DNA of 64,000 bases from Saccharophagus sp. K07 (GCF_014336955.1 NZ_QRAI01000002.1:372001-436000); one strand, 5' to 3'. Counted from the stretch's first letter, positions 34,202 through 44,101 are shown. Notes: generated from the sequence alone by a model not told the origin. A program made the numbers and translations.

Positions 34202-35164
34202 CTAGTTTTCGCCAGTGGACTTGATCCAACGTCCTTTCACTGGCGTCACTTCAAAGCGCGCCCACTGGCGGAATTCATCGCGGGAGCAGATGCCGGTTTC
34301 GTAGGCGCCGTCGCCGGCCAACACCTTGTAGATCACCTGGTCCTTGCGGTCATCGCCGCTGCTGGCGTCCACCACCTGACGGATGCTCCACAGATTGCCA
34401 AGCTTGCCATTGCTGTAGAACTTGCCGGCGATGATGTGCTCCGGGTGGGTGATGTTCTTTTCTGCGTGCTGTTTGGCGAGTTCCAGCAACTCGGTCAGGC
34501 TCTCCGCTGTTATATCCACGTAGGAATCCAGTTCTTCCATGGCCGCGGCGAAATCTTCCTGGGTCAATTCAAATTGCCGCTCGGCGGGTTTGACTGATTT
34601 GGTTTTGCGGCGACGCGCCAAATGCGCGGGATAGCGGCGCCAGGGGAACAAACTGTTGAAAATCACCGCGCTTGTCAAAATGGCAAGCACATTCAACAGG
34701 ATAGGGGTAAGCAGATAGAAATAGCCGAGGCTATGCACTTCCGGCCCGCTGATAACGGCGGCCAGGGCAGTGGCGCCCCCCGGCGGGTGTATGCAGCGCA
34801 AATAGTGCATGGCGGTAATCGCTGTGCCTACTGCTAGGGCACCGGTCCAGAATTGATCGGGCCACAGTTGCTGACAGGTCACACCGCAAAATGCGGAAAT
34901 CAAATGCCCGCCGAGCACCGGCCATGGTTGGGAAAGCGCGCCGTGAGGTACGCCGAACAGCAACACTGCGCTGGCAGCCATGGAGGCGGTCATCACAATT
35001 ACGCCGGGGCCAGTCCCGCAAACCAGCACCGAAATAGCGTATACGGAGATGATGCCCACCAGCCCGCCGAGACCGGAGACCAATTTTTCTGCGTGACTGG
35101 TGGTATTGCGCTCCAAGCCGAGCAGCGCTCGGCACTCCTGGAGCAGGATGGAATGACGGGGCAT
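34202..35164 (-). CDS. HPP-family membrane protein
   Basis: 320 residues. The N-terminal half (about 25-175) has four or five membrane helices and the family motif 'IHPPGGATAL'; the C-terminal half is a soluble domain of about 140 residues with no CBS motif, ending in 'FRQWARFEVTPVKGRWIKS'. HPP proteins have been linked to nitrite transport in plastids and cyanobacteria; bacterial roles are mostly untested. Encoded 15 bases downstream of the DUF368 gene, same direction, though no good ribosome-binding site is visible before the ATG. Confidence 0.75.
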   Translation of the reverse strand: MPRHSILLQECRALLGLERNTTSHAEKLVSGLGGLVGIISVYAISVLVCGTGPGVIVMTASMAASAVLLFGVPHGALSQPWPVLGGHLISAFCGVTCQQLWPDQFWTGALAVGTAITAMHYLRCIHPPGGATALAAVISGPEVHSLGYFYLLTPILLNVLAILTSAVIFNSLFPWRRYPAHLARRRKTKSVKPAERQFELTQEDFAAAMEELDSYVDITAESLTELLELAKQHAEKNITHPEHIIAGKFYSNGKLGNLWSIRQVVDASSGDDRKDQVIYKVLAGDGAYETGICSRDEFRQWARFEVTPVKGRWIKSTGEN

Positions 35165-35179
35165 GTATGGAGGTAATAC

Positions 35180-36127
35180 TCAGTTCTGTTTCATTTTTGC
35201 GGCGAGCCACTCGGTGCCGAGCACCAGTGCTGCCCCCAGCAGCGCGCATACGCAAGCCAGCAAAATCATCGGCTCAGCGCCGGTGACCGCAGTGTAGTCA
35301 AAGGGGTTGAGATTGCTCTGTTGCAGCACAACGGTTTTGCCATGGCTGTCCACCGTGGTGACCAGCGCTTGTTTCCACGGCCAGGTGACGTTCAGTGAAC
35401 CCACCAGAAAACCGATCAGGGTGGCGAGCGTGACAGCGTGGTAGCGCGTCAACAGCCAGCTGACAAAGCGGGAAAACAGAATCAGGCCGGAAATACAGCC
35501 AGCGCCGAAGGAGGCGAGAGCAATCAAATCCAGATTGTGGATGGCGTTAAGGAAAACCGGATAGAGCCCGACCAGCAGAAGGATAAAGCTGCCGGAGATG
35601 CCCGGCAGAATCATCGCGCATATGGCGACAAACCCGCCGAGGAACAATACCCACCAATGACCCGGCAACTGCGCGGGCGTCAGCACGGAAACGCCGTAAA
35701 CAAAGGCGGCGCCAAGCAAGAGGCCGATCCAATGCGGCAATTTCCAGTGGGGTTGATGACGGGAAAGGGAATAAATGGAGGCGATGATCAGACCGGTGAA
35801 AAATGCCCACACCAATATGGGGTAAGCGTCGAGGGCAAAGAGCACGACACTGGCAAGGGTTTTCAGGCTGATCAGAATGCCGGCGAACAGGGCGACGAGA
35901 AAATTGCCGTTGATATAGCGCCAGGTTGCCGCTATGCCTTCGTTTTTCAGCATCAACAGAGTGGCTGGATGACAGCGTTTCAGGGAGTCCAGCCATTCAT
36001 CATAGATCCCGCTGATAAACGCGATGGTGCCGCCCGAGACCCCGGGTACTACATCCGCCGCGCCCATACACATACCTTTAAGTAGTACCACCAAATAGTC
36101 TTTGATTCCGCGTGCTTCTCTGTTCAA
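35180..36127 (-). CDS. DUF368 membrane protein (PopT-type undecaprenyl-phosphate translocase family)
   Basis: 315 residues with about eight membrane helices. The signature 'GMCMGAADVVPGVSGGTIAFISGIYDEWLDSL' spans residues about 17-48, and a second 'AMILPGISGSFILLLVGLY' is the internal repeat. DUF368 proteins have recently been proposed to flip undecaprenyl phosphate back across the inner membrane for cell-wall synthesis. I chose TTG at 36127 because AGGAG lies eight bases upstream; the frame stays open to another TTG at 36187. Confidence 0.8.
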   Translation of the reverse strand: MNREARGIKDYLVVLLKGMCMGAADVVPGVSGGTIAFISGIYDEWLDSLKRCHPATLLMLKNEGIAATWRYINGNFLVALFAGILISLKTLASVVLFALDAYPILVWAFFTGLIIASIYSLSRHQPHWKLPHWIGLLLGAAFVYGVSVLTPAQLPGHWWVLFLGGFVAICAMILPGISGSFILLLVGLYPVFLNAIHNLDLIALASFGAGCISGLILFSRFVSWLLTRYHAVTLATLIGFLVGSLNVTWPWKQALVTTVDSHGKTVVLQQSNLNPFDYTAVTGAEPMILLACVCALLGAALVLGTEWLAAKMKQN

Positions 36128-36265
36128 GGCGCTTTCTCCTGCGTTGCTCCCCTCGGCCGGTTGGCCCAAAGGCGGGGATTCTATCAAGGTTCGCCCCGCG
36201 AAAGTATTAATCCGGGCTCCGGTAATCGGGGGGCATAGAAAGGAAAGAAAGTGGCTATCAAATCT

Positions 36266-36286
36266 AAATGAAAATAAATATCATTT
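36266..36286 (+). promoter_or_regulatory. Candidate Fur box upstream of TonB receptor 1
   Basis: AAATGA and TCATTT face each other across nine A/T bases, a 21-base imperfect Fur-box pattern 77 bases before the receptor start. The product's role in siderophore uptake supports the call. Confidence 0.55.
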
Positions 36287-36362
36287 GCGATATCGCTTTG
36301 GTGCGTTTATGATCGCGTCAAATTCAAATCGGCCACTTATTTTTTGCTTATCGGGGGGTTCT

Positions 36363-38711
36363 ATGGCACGTCGGAATGCCAATCAAGGTTTTGCTCTGCC
36401 AGCGCCAAATCACGCTCAATTGCGCGATGGGGTTGCACGCACAGCTGCATCTTCGCTTTTGGTTCTGGGTATTGGATTGACCGCTGCAGCGCAGGCGGCA
36501 GAGCAGGAAAAGCCGTCGCAGCTGCCCACGGTAAAAGTTGAAGACACAGCAATTCCTTATAAAGCGGAAACTATGTCTTCACCAAAATATACCGAACCCC
36601 TCCGTGACACCCCGCAAAACATCACCGTTATCACCAGCGATTTGATTCAATCCCAAAACGTGCAATCACTGCGCGACATTCTCAGTAATGTTCCCGGTAT
36701 CACCTTTGGTGGGGCAGAAGGCGGCAACGGCTACGGTGACAATATCATTCTGCGCGGTTATGACATCAGCAATAACTCCTCTGATATTACCGTCGATGGT
36801 GTGCGCGACTCGGGCCGCTTTACGCGCTCCGACTCCTTCAACCTGGAATCAGTGGAAGTCGTCAAAGGAGCTAATTCCGTTTATTCCGGTGCGGGTTCCG
36901 TTTCCGGAACTGTGAATATGGTGACCAAATCACCGAAGAACGAAGACGTCACCACGGTAACGGCCGGATTGGGAACCGAAAACTATCAACGCGTGACTCT
37001 GGATACCAACAAGGTTATAGGCGATGGTGTGGCCGTTCGTTTGAACTTGATGACCCACGCTAATGAAGTTGCAGGCCGCGATTACGTCGAATACGAGCGC
37101 TGGGGTATAGCGCCATCCATTGCGTTTGGACTGGATTCAAATACCAAAGTGGTTCTCAACGCGCATTTTCAGGATGACCAAGGTTGGAACGACTACGGTG
37201 TGCCTATTCGTATGGGACGTGAAGTTCCGGGTGTTGCTCGCAGCAATTATTACGGTTGGCACAACCTCGACGGCGAAAATACCGACAGCCGTTCGTTCAG
37301 TGTCTCTGTCGACCATAAATTCAGTGAAAAACTTTCGTTGCGAAACTTGAGCCGTTGGTCGCAGGTGGATGGACGTTTCGTCAATACTGCTTTGCAGGGA
37401 CGTGTGTGTATCGAAGAGGGCGAGGTGCCGCTCGGCACAGCGCCGAATACGGCGGTATGTACTGCATCCGGCGTTTATCAACATTCTCAAGGTCCTCGTG
37501 CAGTAGGAAGAGATTCGATTAATACCACAGCTCTTTCCCAGACCGATCTCACCTGGGATTACGCAATTGGAGCTACGGAAAATACTTTGGTATTTGGTAA
37601 TCAGATTTCCACCGAAAGAGGTGATCGTCAGAATTTTAATAATATTCCGACGGCAACCGTCACCGTGGATTTATATAATCCCAATTCTTATTGGGATGGT
37701 CCCGTCGAAAGAATATTGAGTGGTAAATCGAACTCCGAATTGGATGTGGTGGCATTTTATGCATCCAATACATTTAAATTCAGTCCGCAGTGGCAAGCCA
37801 ACGTCACCTTGCGATATGACCATTACACCTTCTCGCAAGAGACATTTACGGTGGCGGATGGAAAAATTACTAGTCCTCCTGAGCCGGAACCGGATCAACC
37901 TTATACCCCACCTGCGTTTAAATTCGATGATGAATTGGTTAGCGGACGAGTAGGTTTGGTCTATAAGCCGCAGGAAAATGGCAGTATTTATGTTTCCTAT
38001 GGCACATCTGCAAACCCGGCGACTCCTTCTGCAAATACAACCTGTAACTTCAATAGCAACTGCTTTATAGATCCTGAAGAGGCAGTGAATTATGAGGTGG
38101 GTACCAAATGGGATTTGTACGACGGTAAATTGGCTTTGACCTCAGCGCTTTTCCGTAATGAAAAGAAAAATGCCCGGGTTGCATCTGGCGAAGATTCGGT
38201 GACGCAGCAGGTGTTGGAAGGACGTTCTCGGGTCGACGGTTTAGAACTGGGCGTGTCGGGGCAAATTCGGGAAAACTGGTCGATTTTTGCCGGCTACGTA
38301 TTTTTGGATAGTGAAATGCTGCAAAGCGTTTCCAACTATACTGCGTCGAACAACGGCGATCCGCAGAAAGGCCACGCGCTCGCCAATACACCAAAACATT
38401 CCGGTACCTTGTGGACTACATATACGTTCGAGTCCGGTTTGAACTTGAGCTATGGTTTGCGTTTTGCCAGCGGCGCTTATATTGGTAATGGACCTACCAC
38501 AGTCGGCGACGTAACCATAGATCCGAAAGTGCCGAGCTATGTCGTCCACAACGCCGCCATCAGCTATGCCATCGGCCAGGCCACCTTGCAGTTGAACGTG
38601 AACAATATTACCAATGAGGAATATTTCACGACGTTCTCCACCAACCCCAACCGTTGGGCTTTGCCGGCGCCGGAGCGTACGACAGTGTTAACCGCTTCTT
38701 ATACGTTCTAG
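36363..38711 (+). CDS. TonB-dependent siderophore receptor, Fiu-like
   Basis: 782 residues from ATG 36363 (a longer frame from 36102 overlaps the divergent DUF368 gene). A signal peptide of about 50 residues ends 'AAAQAAEQEK'. The plug domain has 'PLRDTPQNITVITSDLIQSQN', 'NVPGITFGGAEGGNGYGDNIILRGYD' and 'GANSVYSGAGSVSGTVNMVTKSP'; a 22-strand barrel follows, ending 'RTTVLTASYTF' with the C-terminal Phe. The sequence pattern fits TIGR01783-type catecholate/monocatecholate siderophore receptors such as Fiu. PiuC follows directly, as it does beside fiu/piuA in other bacteria. Confidence 0.88.
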   Translation: MARRNANQGFALPAPNHAQLRDGVARTAASSLLVLGIGLTAAAQAAEQEKPSQLPTVKVEDTAIPYKAETMSSPKYTEPLRDTPQNITVITSDLIQSQNVQSLRDILSNVPGITFGGAEGGNGYGDNIILRGYDISNNSSDITVDGVRDSGRFTRSDSFNLESVEVVKGANSVYSGAGSVSGTVNMVTKSPKNEDVTTVTAGLGTENYQRVTLDTNKVIGDGVAVRLNLMTHANEVAGRDYVEYERWGIAPSIAFGLDSNTKVVLNAHFQDDQGWNDYGVPIRMGREVPGVARSNYYGWHNLDGENTDSRSFSVSVDHKFSEKLSLRNLSRWSQVDGRFVNTALQGRVCIEEGEVPLGTAPNTAVCTASGVYQHSQGPRAVGRDSINTTALSQTDLTWDYAIGATENTLVFGNQISTERGDRQNFNNIPTATVTVDLYNPNSYWDGPVERILSGKSNSELDVVAFYASNTFKFSPQWQANVTLRYDHYTFSQETFTVADGKITSPPEPEPDQPYTPPAFKFDDELVSGRVGLVYKPQENGSIYVSYGTSANPATPSANTTCNFNSNCFIDPEEAVNYEVGTKWDLYDGKLALTSALFRNEKKNARVASGEDSVTQQVLEGRSRVDGLELGVSGQIRENWSIFAGYVFLDSEMLQSVSNYTASNNGDPQKGHALANTPKHSGTLWTTYTFESGLNLSYGLRFASGAYIGNGPTTVGDVTIDPKVPSYVVHNAAISYAIGQATLQLNVNNITNEEYFTTFSTNPNRWALPAPERTTVLTASYTF

Positions 38712-38716
38712 AAGTC

Positions 38717-38750
38717 ATCTCAAAAATGCAGCTCGGCTGATTTTTGAGGT
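38717..38750 (+). repeat. Hairpin repeat (family C), possible terminator
   Basis: ATCTCAAAAAT pairs with ATTTTTGAGGT around a loop with CTCGGCTG. The element CTCGGCTGATTTTTGAG recurs inverted at 44164-44183. It sits just after the receptor stop and may end its transcript partly. Confidence 0.5.
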
Positions 38751-38779
38751 GCCTACTAAATGCTGAGGTAAAAATCATT

Positions 38780-39460
38780 ATGTTATTAGCGATCCCTAAT
38801 GTGTTAACCGCTGCGCAAGTGGCGGAATTTCGCAGTGAGTTGGCAAAAGCGGAATGGGTGGATGGACGGGTTACCGCTGGCCATCAATCCGCGCAGGTGA
38901 AATACAACCTGCAGGTGCCAGAGGATCATCCTGTAGCGCGCCAACTCGGGGAACGCATTTTGACGGCATTGGGAAACAGTCCGTTGTTTCTCTCTGCCGC
39001 ACTGCCGCGCAAAATTTATCCGCCGCTATTTAATTGCTATCAGGAAGGCGGCAATTTTGGTTTGCATGTGGATGGAGCGATCCGCGATATCAGAGGAACA
39101 CCCCATCGCGTGCGAACAGATGTGTCGGCGACATTATTTTTGTCAGCACCGGAAGAATATGACGGCGGTGAATTAATGGTCGAAGACACCTACGGCGCGC
39201 AGAGCATAAAACTGCCTGCGGGCCATATGGTGCTCTATCCGTCGACCAGCCTGCACAAGGTCAATCCAGTGACGCGCGGTGCGCGCATTGCCTCTTTTTT
39301 CTGGATACAGAGTCTTGTTCGTGAGGATGCTCAGCGCAGTTTGTTGTTTGACCTCGATAGCGCTATTCGAGGCTTGCAGCAGGATGTTCCAAATCATCCG
39401 TCGGCGGTCCAGCTGACCGGCGTTTATCACAATCTGCTGCGCCGCTGGAGTGAGGTATAG
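38780..39460 (+). CDS. PiuC/YbiX-type Fe(II)/2-oxoglutarate dioxygenase (PKHD hydroxylase)
   Basis: 226 residues from ATG 38780, the usual length of the family. The iron-binding His and Asp are in '[10 protein letters not shown]', the distal His in '[21 protein letters not shown]', whose Arg binds 2-oxoglutarate. PiuC-type proteins are induced by iron limitation next to siderophore receptor genes; their hydroxylation substrate is not firmly known. A short space after the TonB receptor gene suggests co-transcription under Fur. Confidence 0.92.
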   Translation: MLLAIPNVLTAAQVAEFRSELAKAEWVDGRVTAGHQSAQVKYNLQVPEDHPVARQLGERILTALGNSPLFLSAALPRKIYPPLFNCYQEGGNFGLHVDGAIRDIRGTPHRVRTDVSATLFLSAPEEYDGGELMVEDTYGAQSIKLPAGHMVLYPSTSLHKVNPVTRGARIASFFWIQSLVREDAQRSLLFDLDSAIRGLQQDVPNHPSAVQLTGVYHNLLRRWSEV

Positions 39461-39606
39461 ACCTACCGCCTCCGCACCTGTGGTCCGTCTTTTAAACCTT
39501 ATTTGTCTTCGATCAATTGATGGGTCGCTAAGGTAAATAGCATGGGGCGTCATCCCCTGTGGAGATATTCACAGAATTGGCGTCCATCTAAAATTTTCGT
39601 TGAACC

Positions 39607-39629
39607 GATGATAAAAATGATTATCATTT
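39607..39629 (+). promoter_or_regulatory. Fur box upstream of TonB receptor 2
   Basis: GATAAAAATGATTATCATTT contains AAATGA-TTA-TCATTT, close to the Fur consensus, 35 bases before the receptor start. It probably controls the whole rightward unit to 44101. Confidence 0.8.
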
Positions 39630-39663
39630 AGCTTTCGTTGTGTTGGGGTAAAAGGTTTCCATA

Positions 39664-42057
39664 ATGCAGTTCTGCTCTTCCTTTAAGATCAGCCCAAAAT
39701 GGGTATTGAGTTCCGTGATTTCCGCCGTTATGGCGGCCCAGGCGGTTGCCCAGGATTCATCAAGCCTGCCAAAGGTTGTGGTATCGGCAACCGGCTTTGA
39801 ACAAAAGATAAAAGATGCTCCAGCGAGCGTAACCGTAGTTGACTCTGAAGAGTTGAAGAGCAAGCCCTACACCAGCCTTGCGGATGCACTGCGTGATCTG
39901 GAAGGCATAGACGTAGGCTCTGGCTTCGATAAAAACGGCAATATCTCCATCACCTTGCGTGGTTTGCCGTCCGACTATACCGTCGTGATGATCGACGGCC
40001 GCCGTCAGAGTGATATTGGCAACATTGGCCCCAATAACTTTGGCAATAGCCAATTTATGTATATGCCGCCGCTGTCCGCCATTGAGCGGATTGAAGTGGT
40101 GCGCGGTCCCATGTCCACCCTGTACGGCGCAGATGCTATGGGTGGGGTAATCAATATCATTACCCGCAAAGTGCCGCAAAAATGGACCGGTTCTTTGGAT
40201 ACCAGCGTAACGCTGCAGCAAGACTCGCAATTTGGTGATGATAAAAAATTGGATGTCTACCTGGGCGGGCCATTGGTGACGGAAAAACTGGGCCTCAGCC
40301 TGCGTGGCGGTATTTACGAGCGCGACTCTAGCGATCCTTCCTACAGTAATGCTCTGCCGTTGCCGGCAACGGATATCAATGGCAATCCAAATCCGCCGGA
40401 GTGGGTAGATGAAGGCAGTTTCGGTGATAAGAAAATTGTCGGCGCTAAAAACTGGAATTTTGGCACCACTTTGAATTGGTTGGTGGCGGAAGGTCACGAA
40501 CTGAGTTTGTCGTACGATGTGGCAAACCAGCGCTACGACAATACCAAAGGTCAAACGGGAACTCTGGATGGTCCCGAAAGTTTATGGAGAGCCGCCGAGG
40601 TTGAAATAGTAAACGGAGTTAAGAAGGCGGTAGTTCAGCCCCGCGTTGGTTATACGCCATATCAGCGAGTAGAACGTGAGCAGATTTCTCTCAGTCATAC
40701 CGGAAATTACGATTTCGGCACTTGGGTTACCACTTACACCTACAATACAAGTGCCAACCTCGGGCGTTCTTTACCTCTGACCGTATCTGAGCGAGCTCGC
40801 TTACAGGAGCTGTGGGATGAAAATTGTCCTACGACTACCGCATGTCGGCAAATCCCCGACGACGTAAGGGAAATTTTGGTCACCGAGTTTCTACCGCGTC
40901 CATTGCGTACATTGGAAATCAAAAATCACACGCTGGATTCCCGCGTCGATACCAGCATTGGCGATTCGCATGCGTTGAGCGTCGGTGCGCAATACTATGA
41001 CGCTGAAATGGAAGACGGTGTTTTCGGGATGTTCGGTGATGGCTATAGAGATGACACCGTTCAGCCGCATCGTCAGTCAGCCATTTTTGTTGAAGATCAC
41101 TGGGGTTTGACCGACGAGCTGGTTGCCACACTGGGTCTGCGCTACGACCACCACAATATATTTGGTGGGAACGCCAGTCCGCGTGTTTACCTGACTTGGC
41201 AAACCAACGACTGGTGGACTTTGAAAGGTGGTATCAGTACTGGTTATAAAACGCCGCGCCCGGACCAATTATTTGCGGGGATCACCGGTTTTGGTGGTCA
41301 GGGTGTAAACCCGCTGGTAGGCACGCCAGATCTGCAACCGGAAAAGAGTCGCAACTACGAGTTTGCTGTTTATTTTGACAACCTCAATGGCTTTAACGCC
41401 AATGCGACAGTGTTCTATAACGACTTTGATGACAAAATTGCCAGCGCACCGAGTGTTCCCAACTGTTACGACATTAACGACTTGAAATATTTGAGCGGTG
41501 ACTGTGTCGATATAGGACCAGGCTGGGCACCTTTGGGTTATCAGAACTTTAACCAGAGCACCAACATCGATAAGGTAGTCACCTCCGGTCTTGAGCTCGC
41601 CACTCGCTATGCCTTCGCTCGCAACTGGGCAGTAAAAGCAAACTACACCATGACCGACAGCGAGCAGCGAAGTGGTTCCGAAAAGGGTTTGCCATTGGTG
41701 AACACTCCGCGCGATATGTTCAATGGAACTCTCGAGTGGCAAGCGACGAATGACCTCCTCCTGTCATTAGTAGCGGAAGTACGCAGCAAGCGTTATCGCG
41801 GCGCCACAACCAATACAGTTACGGGTGAGCGTACGCTGAATTACTACAAGTCTTATGAGCTTTATCACCTGCGCGCGCGTTACAAATACAACGACAATTT
41901 GAGTTTCGGTGCCGCGATCAACAATTTGCTGGATGATGATCTGTCGAGCATTACCTATACACTTAATGATCAGCAAAACGGTTACAACAGCCAGCCTGAT
42001 TACAACACCACTGAAAAGGCTCGTAGTTTCTGGTTGTCAGCAAACCTCAGCTTCTGA
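39664..42057 (+). CDS. TonB-dependent receptor, FepA/CirA-like
   Basis: 797 residues with a signal peptide ending 'QAVAQDSS'. The plug has 'KDAPASVTVVDSEELKSKPYTSLADALRDLEGIDV' (residues about 45-79) and 'ERIEVVRGPMSTLYGADAMGGVINIITRK', then the barrel; extracellular loops hold Cys pairs ('NCPTTTAC' and 'NCYDINDLKYLSGDC') typical of FepA/CirA-type ferric-enterobactin/catecholate receptors. The last strand ends 'FWLSANLSF'. A Fur box lies just upstream. It heads a run with PepSY-TM, DUF2271 and DUF4198 genes, suggesting that the imported iron compound is reduced in the periplasm. Confidence 0.9.
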   Translation: MQFCSSFKISPKWVLSSVISAVMAAQAVAQDSSSLPKVVVSATGFEQKIKDAPASVTVVDSEELKSKPYTSLADALRDLEGIDVGSGFDKNGNISITLRGLPSDYTVVMIDGRRQSDIGNIGPNNFGNSQFMYMPPLSAIERIEVVRGPMSTLYGADAMGGVINIITRKVPQKWTGSLDTSVTLQQDSQFGDDKKLDVYLGGPLVTEKLGLSLRGGIYERDSSDPSYSNALPLPATDINGNPNPPEWVDEGSFGDKKIVGAKNWNFGTTLNWLVAEGHELSLSYDVANQRYDNTKGQTGTLDGPESLWRAAEVEIVNGVKKAVVQPRVGYTPYQRVEREQISLSHTGNYDFGTWVTTYTYNTSANLGRSLPLTVSERARLQELWDENCPTTTACRQIPDDVREILVTEFLPRPLRTLEIKNHTLDSRVDTSIGDSHALSVGAQYYDAEMEDGVFGMFGDGYRDDTVQPHRQSAIFVEDHWGLTDELVATLGLRYDHHNIFGGNASPRVYLTWQTNDWWTLKGGISTGYKTPRPDQLFAGITGFGGQGVNPLVGTPDLQPEKSRNYEFAVYFDNLNGFNANATVFYNDFDDKIASAPSVPNCYDINDLKYLSGDCVDIGPGWAPLGYQNFNQSTNIDKVVTSGLELATRYAFARNWAVKANYTMTDSEQRSGSEKGLPLVNTPRDMFNGTLEWQATNDLLLSLVAEVRSKRYRGATTNTVTGERTLNYYKSYELYHLRARYKYNDNLSFGAAINNLLDDDLSSITYTLNDQQNGYNSQPDYNTTEKARSFWLSANLSF

Positions 42058-42070
42058 TCCGATCGACAAT

Positions 42071-42098
42071 GGCGCCCATGTTCGGGCGCCTTATTTTT
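42071..42098 (+). terminator. Hairpin between receptor and PepSY gene
   Basis: GGCGCCC and GGGCGCC pair across ATGTTC, followed by TTATTTTT. It would end most receptor transcripts and lower expression of the genes downstream unless there is read-through. Confidence 0.8.
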
Positions 42099-42133
42099 GA
42101 ATGCGGTATTAATGAATTGAAGGACAAAAATTT

Positions 42134-42727
42134 TTGATTTTTCTCGGCACTGTACGTCAGTGGCATTGGATCAGTTCCGCCATTTGTTTGGTCGGCATGC
42201 TGCTGTTCGCTATTACCGGCATCACGCTTAATCACGCTGCGCAGATTTCCACAAAGCCGCGTGTCGAATCTATTGAAAAACAATTGCCGAAGGATCTTGT
42301 CGGCAATTTGGTTGTGCCCGATGCGGAAAAAGCCCCATTGCCAATGCCTGTAGCACAATGGCTGGAACAAGAGCTCGACATTTATGTTGGCAAACGACCG
42401 GCGGAGTGGAGCGAAGACGAAATATATTTGTCTTTGCCGCGACCTGGCGGTGATGCATGGTTGACAGTGGATTTGACTGATGGAACGGTGTTTTTCGAAA
42501 AAACCGATCGCGGTTGGATTTCCTATTTCAACGATCTGCATAAAGGCCGCAATACCGGCAAAGTCTGGTTCTGGTTTATCGATATTTTTTCTGTGGCCTG
42601 TGTGGTCTTTTGTATCAGCGGTTTGATTTTGTTGTATCGACATGCCGGAAGCCGGCCAACTACGTGGCCGCTGGTGGGACTTGGTTTGGTTGTTCCGATC
42701 ATTCTGGCGCTTTTATTTATTCACTAA
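42134..42727 (+). CDS. PepSY-associated transmembrane protein
   Basis: 197 residues: an N-terminal membrane helix ('[20 protein letters not shown]', preceded by 'RQWHW'), a periplasmic PepSY-like domain (about 40-130; '[29 protein letters not shown]'-type strands at 95-123), then two more helices ('[25 protein letters not shown]' and the C-terminus). His11, His34, His136 (in 'DLHKGRNTG') and His170 lie near the membrane faces and could ligate haem, as proposed for PepSY-TM iron reductases. The start is TTG with AAGGAC upstream. Probably passes electrons through the inner membrane; this is inference from family and context. Confidence 0.75.
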   Translation: MIFLGTVRQWHWISSAICLVGMLLFAITGITLNHAAQISTKPRVESIEKQLPKDLVGNLVVPDAEKAPLPMPVAQWLEQELDIYVGKRPAEWSEDEIYLSLPRPGGDAWLTVDLTDGTVFFEKTDRGWISYFNDLHKGRNTGKVWFWFIDIFSVACVVFCISGLILLYRHAGSRPTTWPLVGLGLVVPIILALLFIH

Positions 42728-42742
42728 TTTGCGAGACGCAAT

Positions 42743-43264
42743 ATGGCTTTTCGACGATATTTATCCGCATTGAGCCTGTTCATCTGTGCTCCAGTATTGG
42801 CAGCAGAACTGTCGATTTCTGTGGAAATTCCTAAATTGGATGTAGCGGAATATCACCGCCCTTATGTGGCTGTCTGGTTGGAGCGCGATGGCGCGCACGC
42901 AGCGAATCTCGCGGTTTGGTACCAATTGGAAAGAAACGGCCAGGGCGCAGAAAAAGGTGAAGAATGGCTGAAAGATATGCGTCAGTGGTGGCGTCGCAGT
43001 GGACGCAATCTGGATATGCCGGTGGACGGTATCAGCGGTGCGACCAAAGCTCCCGGTGTGCATACTCTGACATTTACCCCGGGCAAAGGCGTATTGGCAG
43101 ATTTGCCAGCGGGCGAATATCAGTTATTGGTTGAAGCTGCGCGCGAAGTGGGTGGAAGGGAAGTGCTGAAAGTCCCATTCCAATGGCCACCGCAAAAAGA
43201 GGAGTCGCACTCTGCTAAAGGCAGCAGTGAGCTCGGCACATTGAATTTGCAATTGATTCCATAA
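42743..43264 (+). CDS. DUF2271 periplasmic protein with ApbE-type flavinylation motif
   Basis: 173 residues with a signal peptide (cleavage near 'APVLAAELS'). The mature protein is beta-rich: 'LSISVEIPKLDVAEYHRPYVAVWLE', 'NLAVWYQLE', a Trp-rich 'WLKDMRQWWRRSGRNLD', and a strand-rich end. Residues 95-101 read DGISGAT, matching the D-x-x-S/T-G-A-T/S motif where ApbE attaches FMN to a Thr, here Thr101 (codon 43043-43045). DUF2271 has been associated with such flavinylated extracytosolic proteins, as far as I recall. It would be the periplasmic electron carrier. No apbE is present in the window. Follows the PepSY gene by 15 bases. Confidence 0.8.
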   Translation: MAFRRYLSALSLFICAPVLAAELSISVEIPKLDVAEYHRPYVAVWLERDGAHAANLAVWYQLERNGQGAEKGEEWLKDMRQWWRRSGRNLDMPVDGISGATKAPGVHTLTFTPGKGVLADLPAGEYQLLVEAAREVGGREVLKVPFQWPPQKEESHSAKGSSELGTLNLQLIP

Positions 43265-43276
43265 GGAGGAACGTCC

Positions 43277-44101
43277 ATGAAAATAAGTCATTCCCTGGCT
43301 GGCGCTTTATTGGCAGCGCTTTTGATTCCCGCTGCTCACGCTCACCGTGCCTGGATTGTTCCTGCAGCCACAGTACTTTCCAGTGAAGATCCGTGGGTGA
43401 CGTTTGACGCTGCGGTATCCAACGATATTTTTCACGCGGATCACGCACCTATGCGTTTGGAAGGTGTAAAAGCGATCGGTCCGGACGGCAAGGAGGTGCC
43501 TTTGCAAAATACCGCTGTTGGAAAATACCGCAGTGTGTTCGATGTAAATCTCAAACAAAAAGGCACTTATAAAATCACTTCATTCAGCGGCGGTTTGCGC
43601 GCGCGTTGGGAAACTGAAGATGGCGAACGCCGTAGTTGGCCTAATCGTGGAGCGCAAGCGACTGAGGAAGCATTTGCCAAAGAAGTGCCGAAAAAAGCCA
43701 AAAATCTGGAAGTCTCCTACGGTTCACGCCGCATGGAAACATTCGTAACCGCCGGCTCGCCAGATGCCAAAGTATTTGTTCCGTCCAACCAAGGTTTGGA
43801 GCTGGTGCCTGTTACTCACCCGAACGATTTGTTCGCCGGTGAAAAAGCGGAATTTAAATTTCTGATCGATGGCAAACCCGCAGTTGGGGCAAAAGTGGAA
43901 ATTATTCCCGGCGGCATGCGCTATCGCAACCAGCAGGACAGCATCAACGTCCAATCTGATAAAAACGGTAGCATTACGGTTACCTGGCCGAAAGCTGGAT
44001 TGTATTGGATGAGCGTCAGCTACGAAGATGATAAAGCGAAAAAACCTGCGAAAAAACGCAGCGCCAGTTATGTTGCAACTTTTGAAGTATTGCCGGAATA
44101 A
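43277..44101 (+). CDS. DUF4198 periplasmic protein
   Basis: 274 residues. The signal peptide ends 'IPAAHA', so the mature protein would start with His23 ('HRAWIVPAATVLS'). DUF4198 proteins commonly begin with His after cleavage and resemble metal-handling NikM-type domains; 'NDIFHADHAPM' adds His53, Asp55 and His56 as possible ligands. A second domain ('LFAGEKAEFKFLIDGKPAVGAKVEIIPGG') looks Ig-like, and the C-terminus is Lys-rich. Probably binds iron or another metal as it is reduced or delivered. GGAGG precedes the ATG, 12 bases after the DUF2271 stop. Confidence 0.8.
   Translation: MKISHSLAGALLAALLIPAAHAHRAWIVPAATVLSSEDPWVTFDAAVSNDIFHADHAPMRLEGVKAIGPDGKEVPLQNTAVGKYRSVFDVNLKQKGTYKITSFSGGLRARWETEDGERRSWPNRGAQATEEAFAKEVPKKAKNLEVSYGSRRMETFVTAGSPDAKVFVPSNQGLELVPVTHPNDLFAGEKAEFKFLIDGKPAVGAKVEIIPGGMRYRNQQDSINVQSDKNGSITVTWPKAGLYWMSVSYEDDKAKKPAKKRSASYVATFEVLPE

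Noticed and set aside
36102-36362. N-terminal extension of TonB receptor 1
   Set aside because: It overlaps the divergent DUF368 gene and the Fur box, and the signal peptide only begins at the ATG at 36363.
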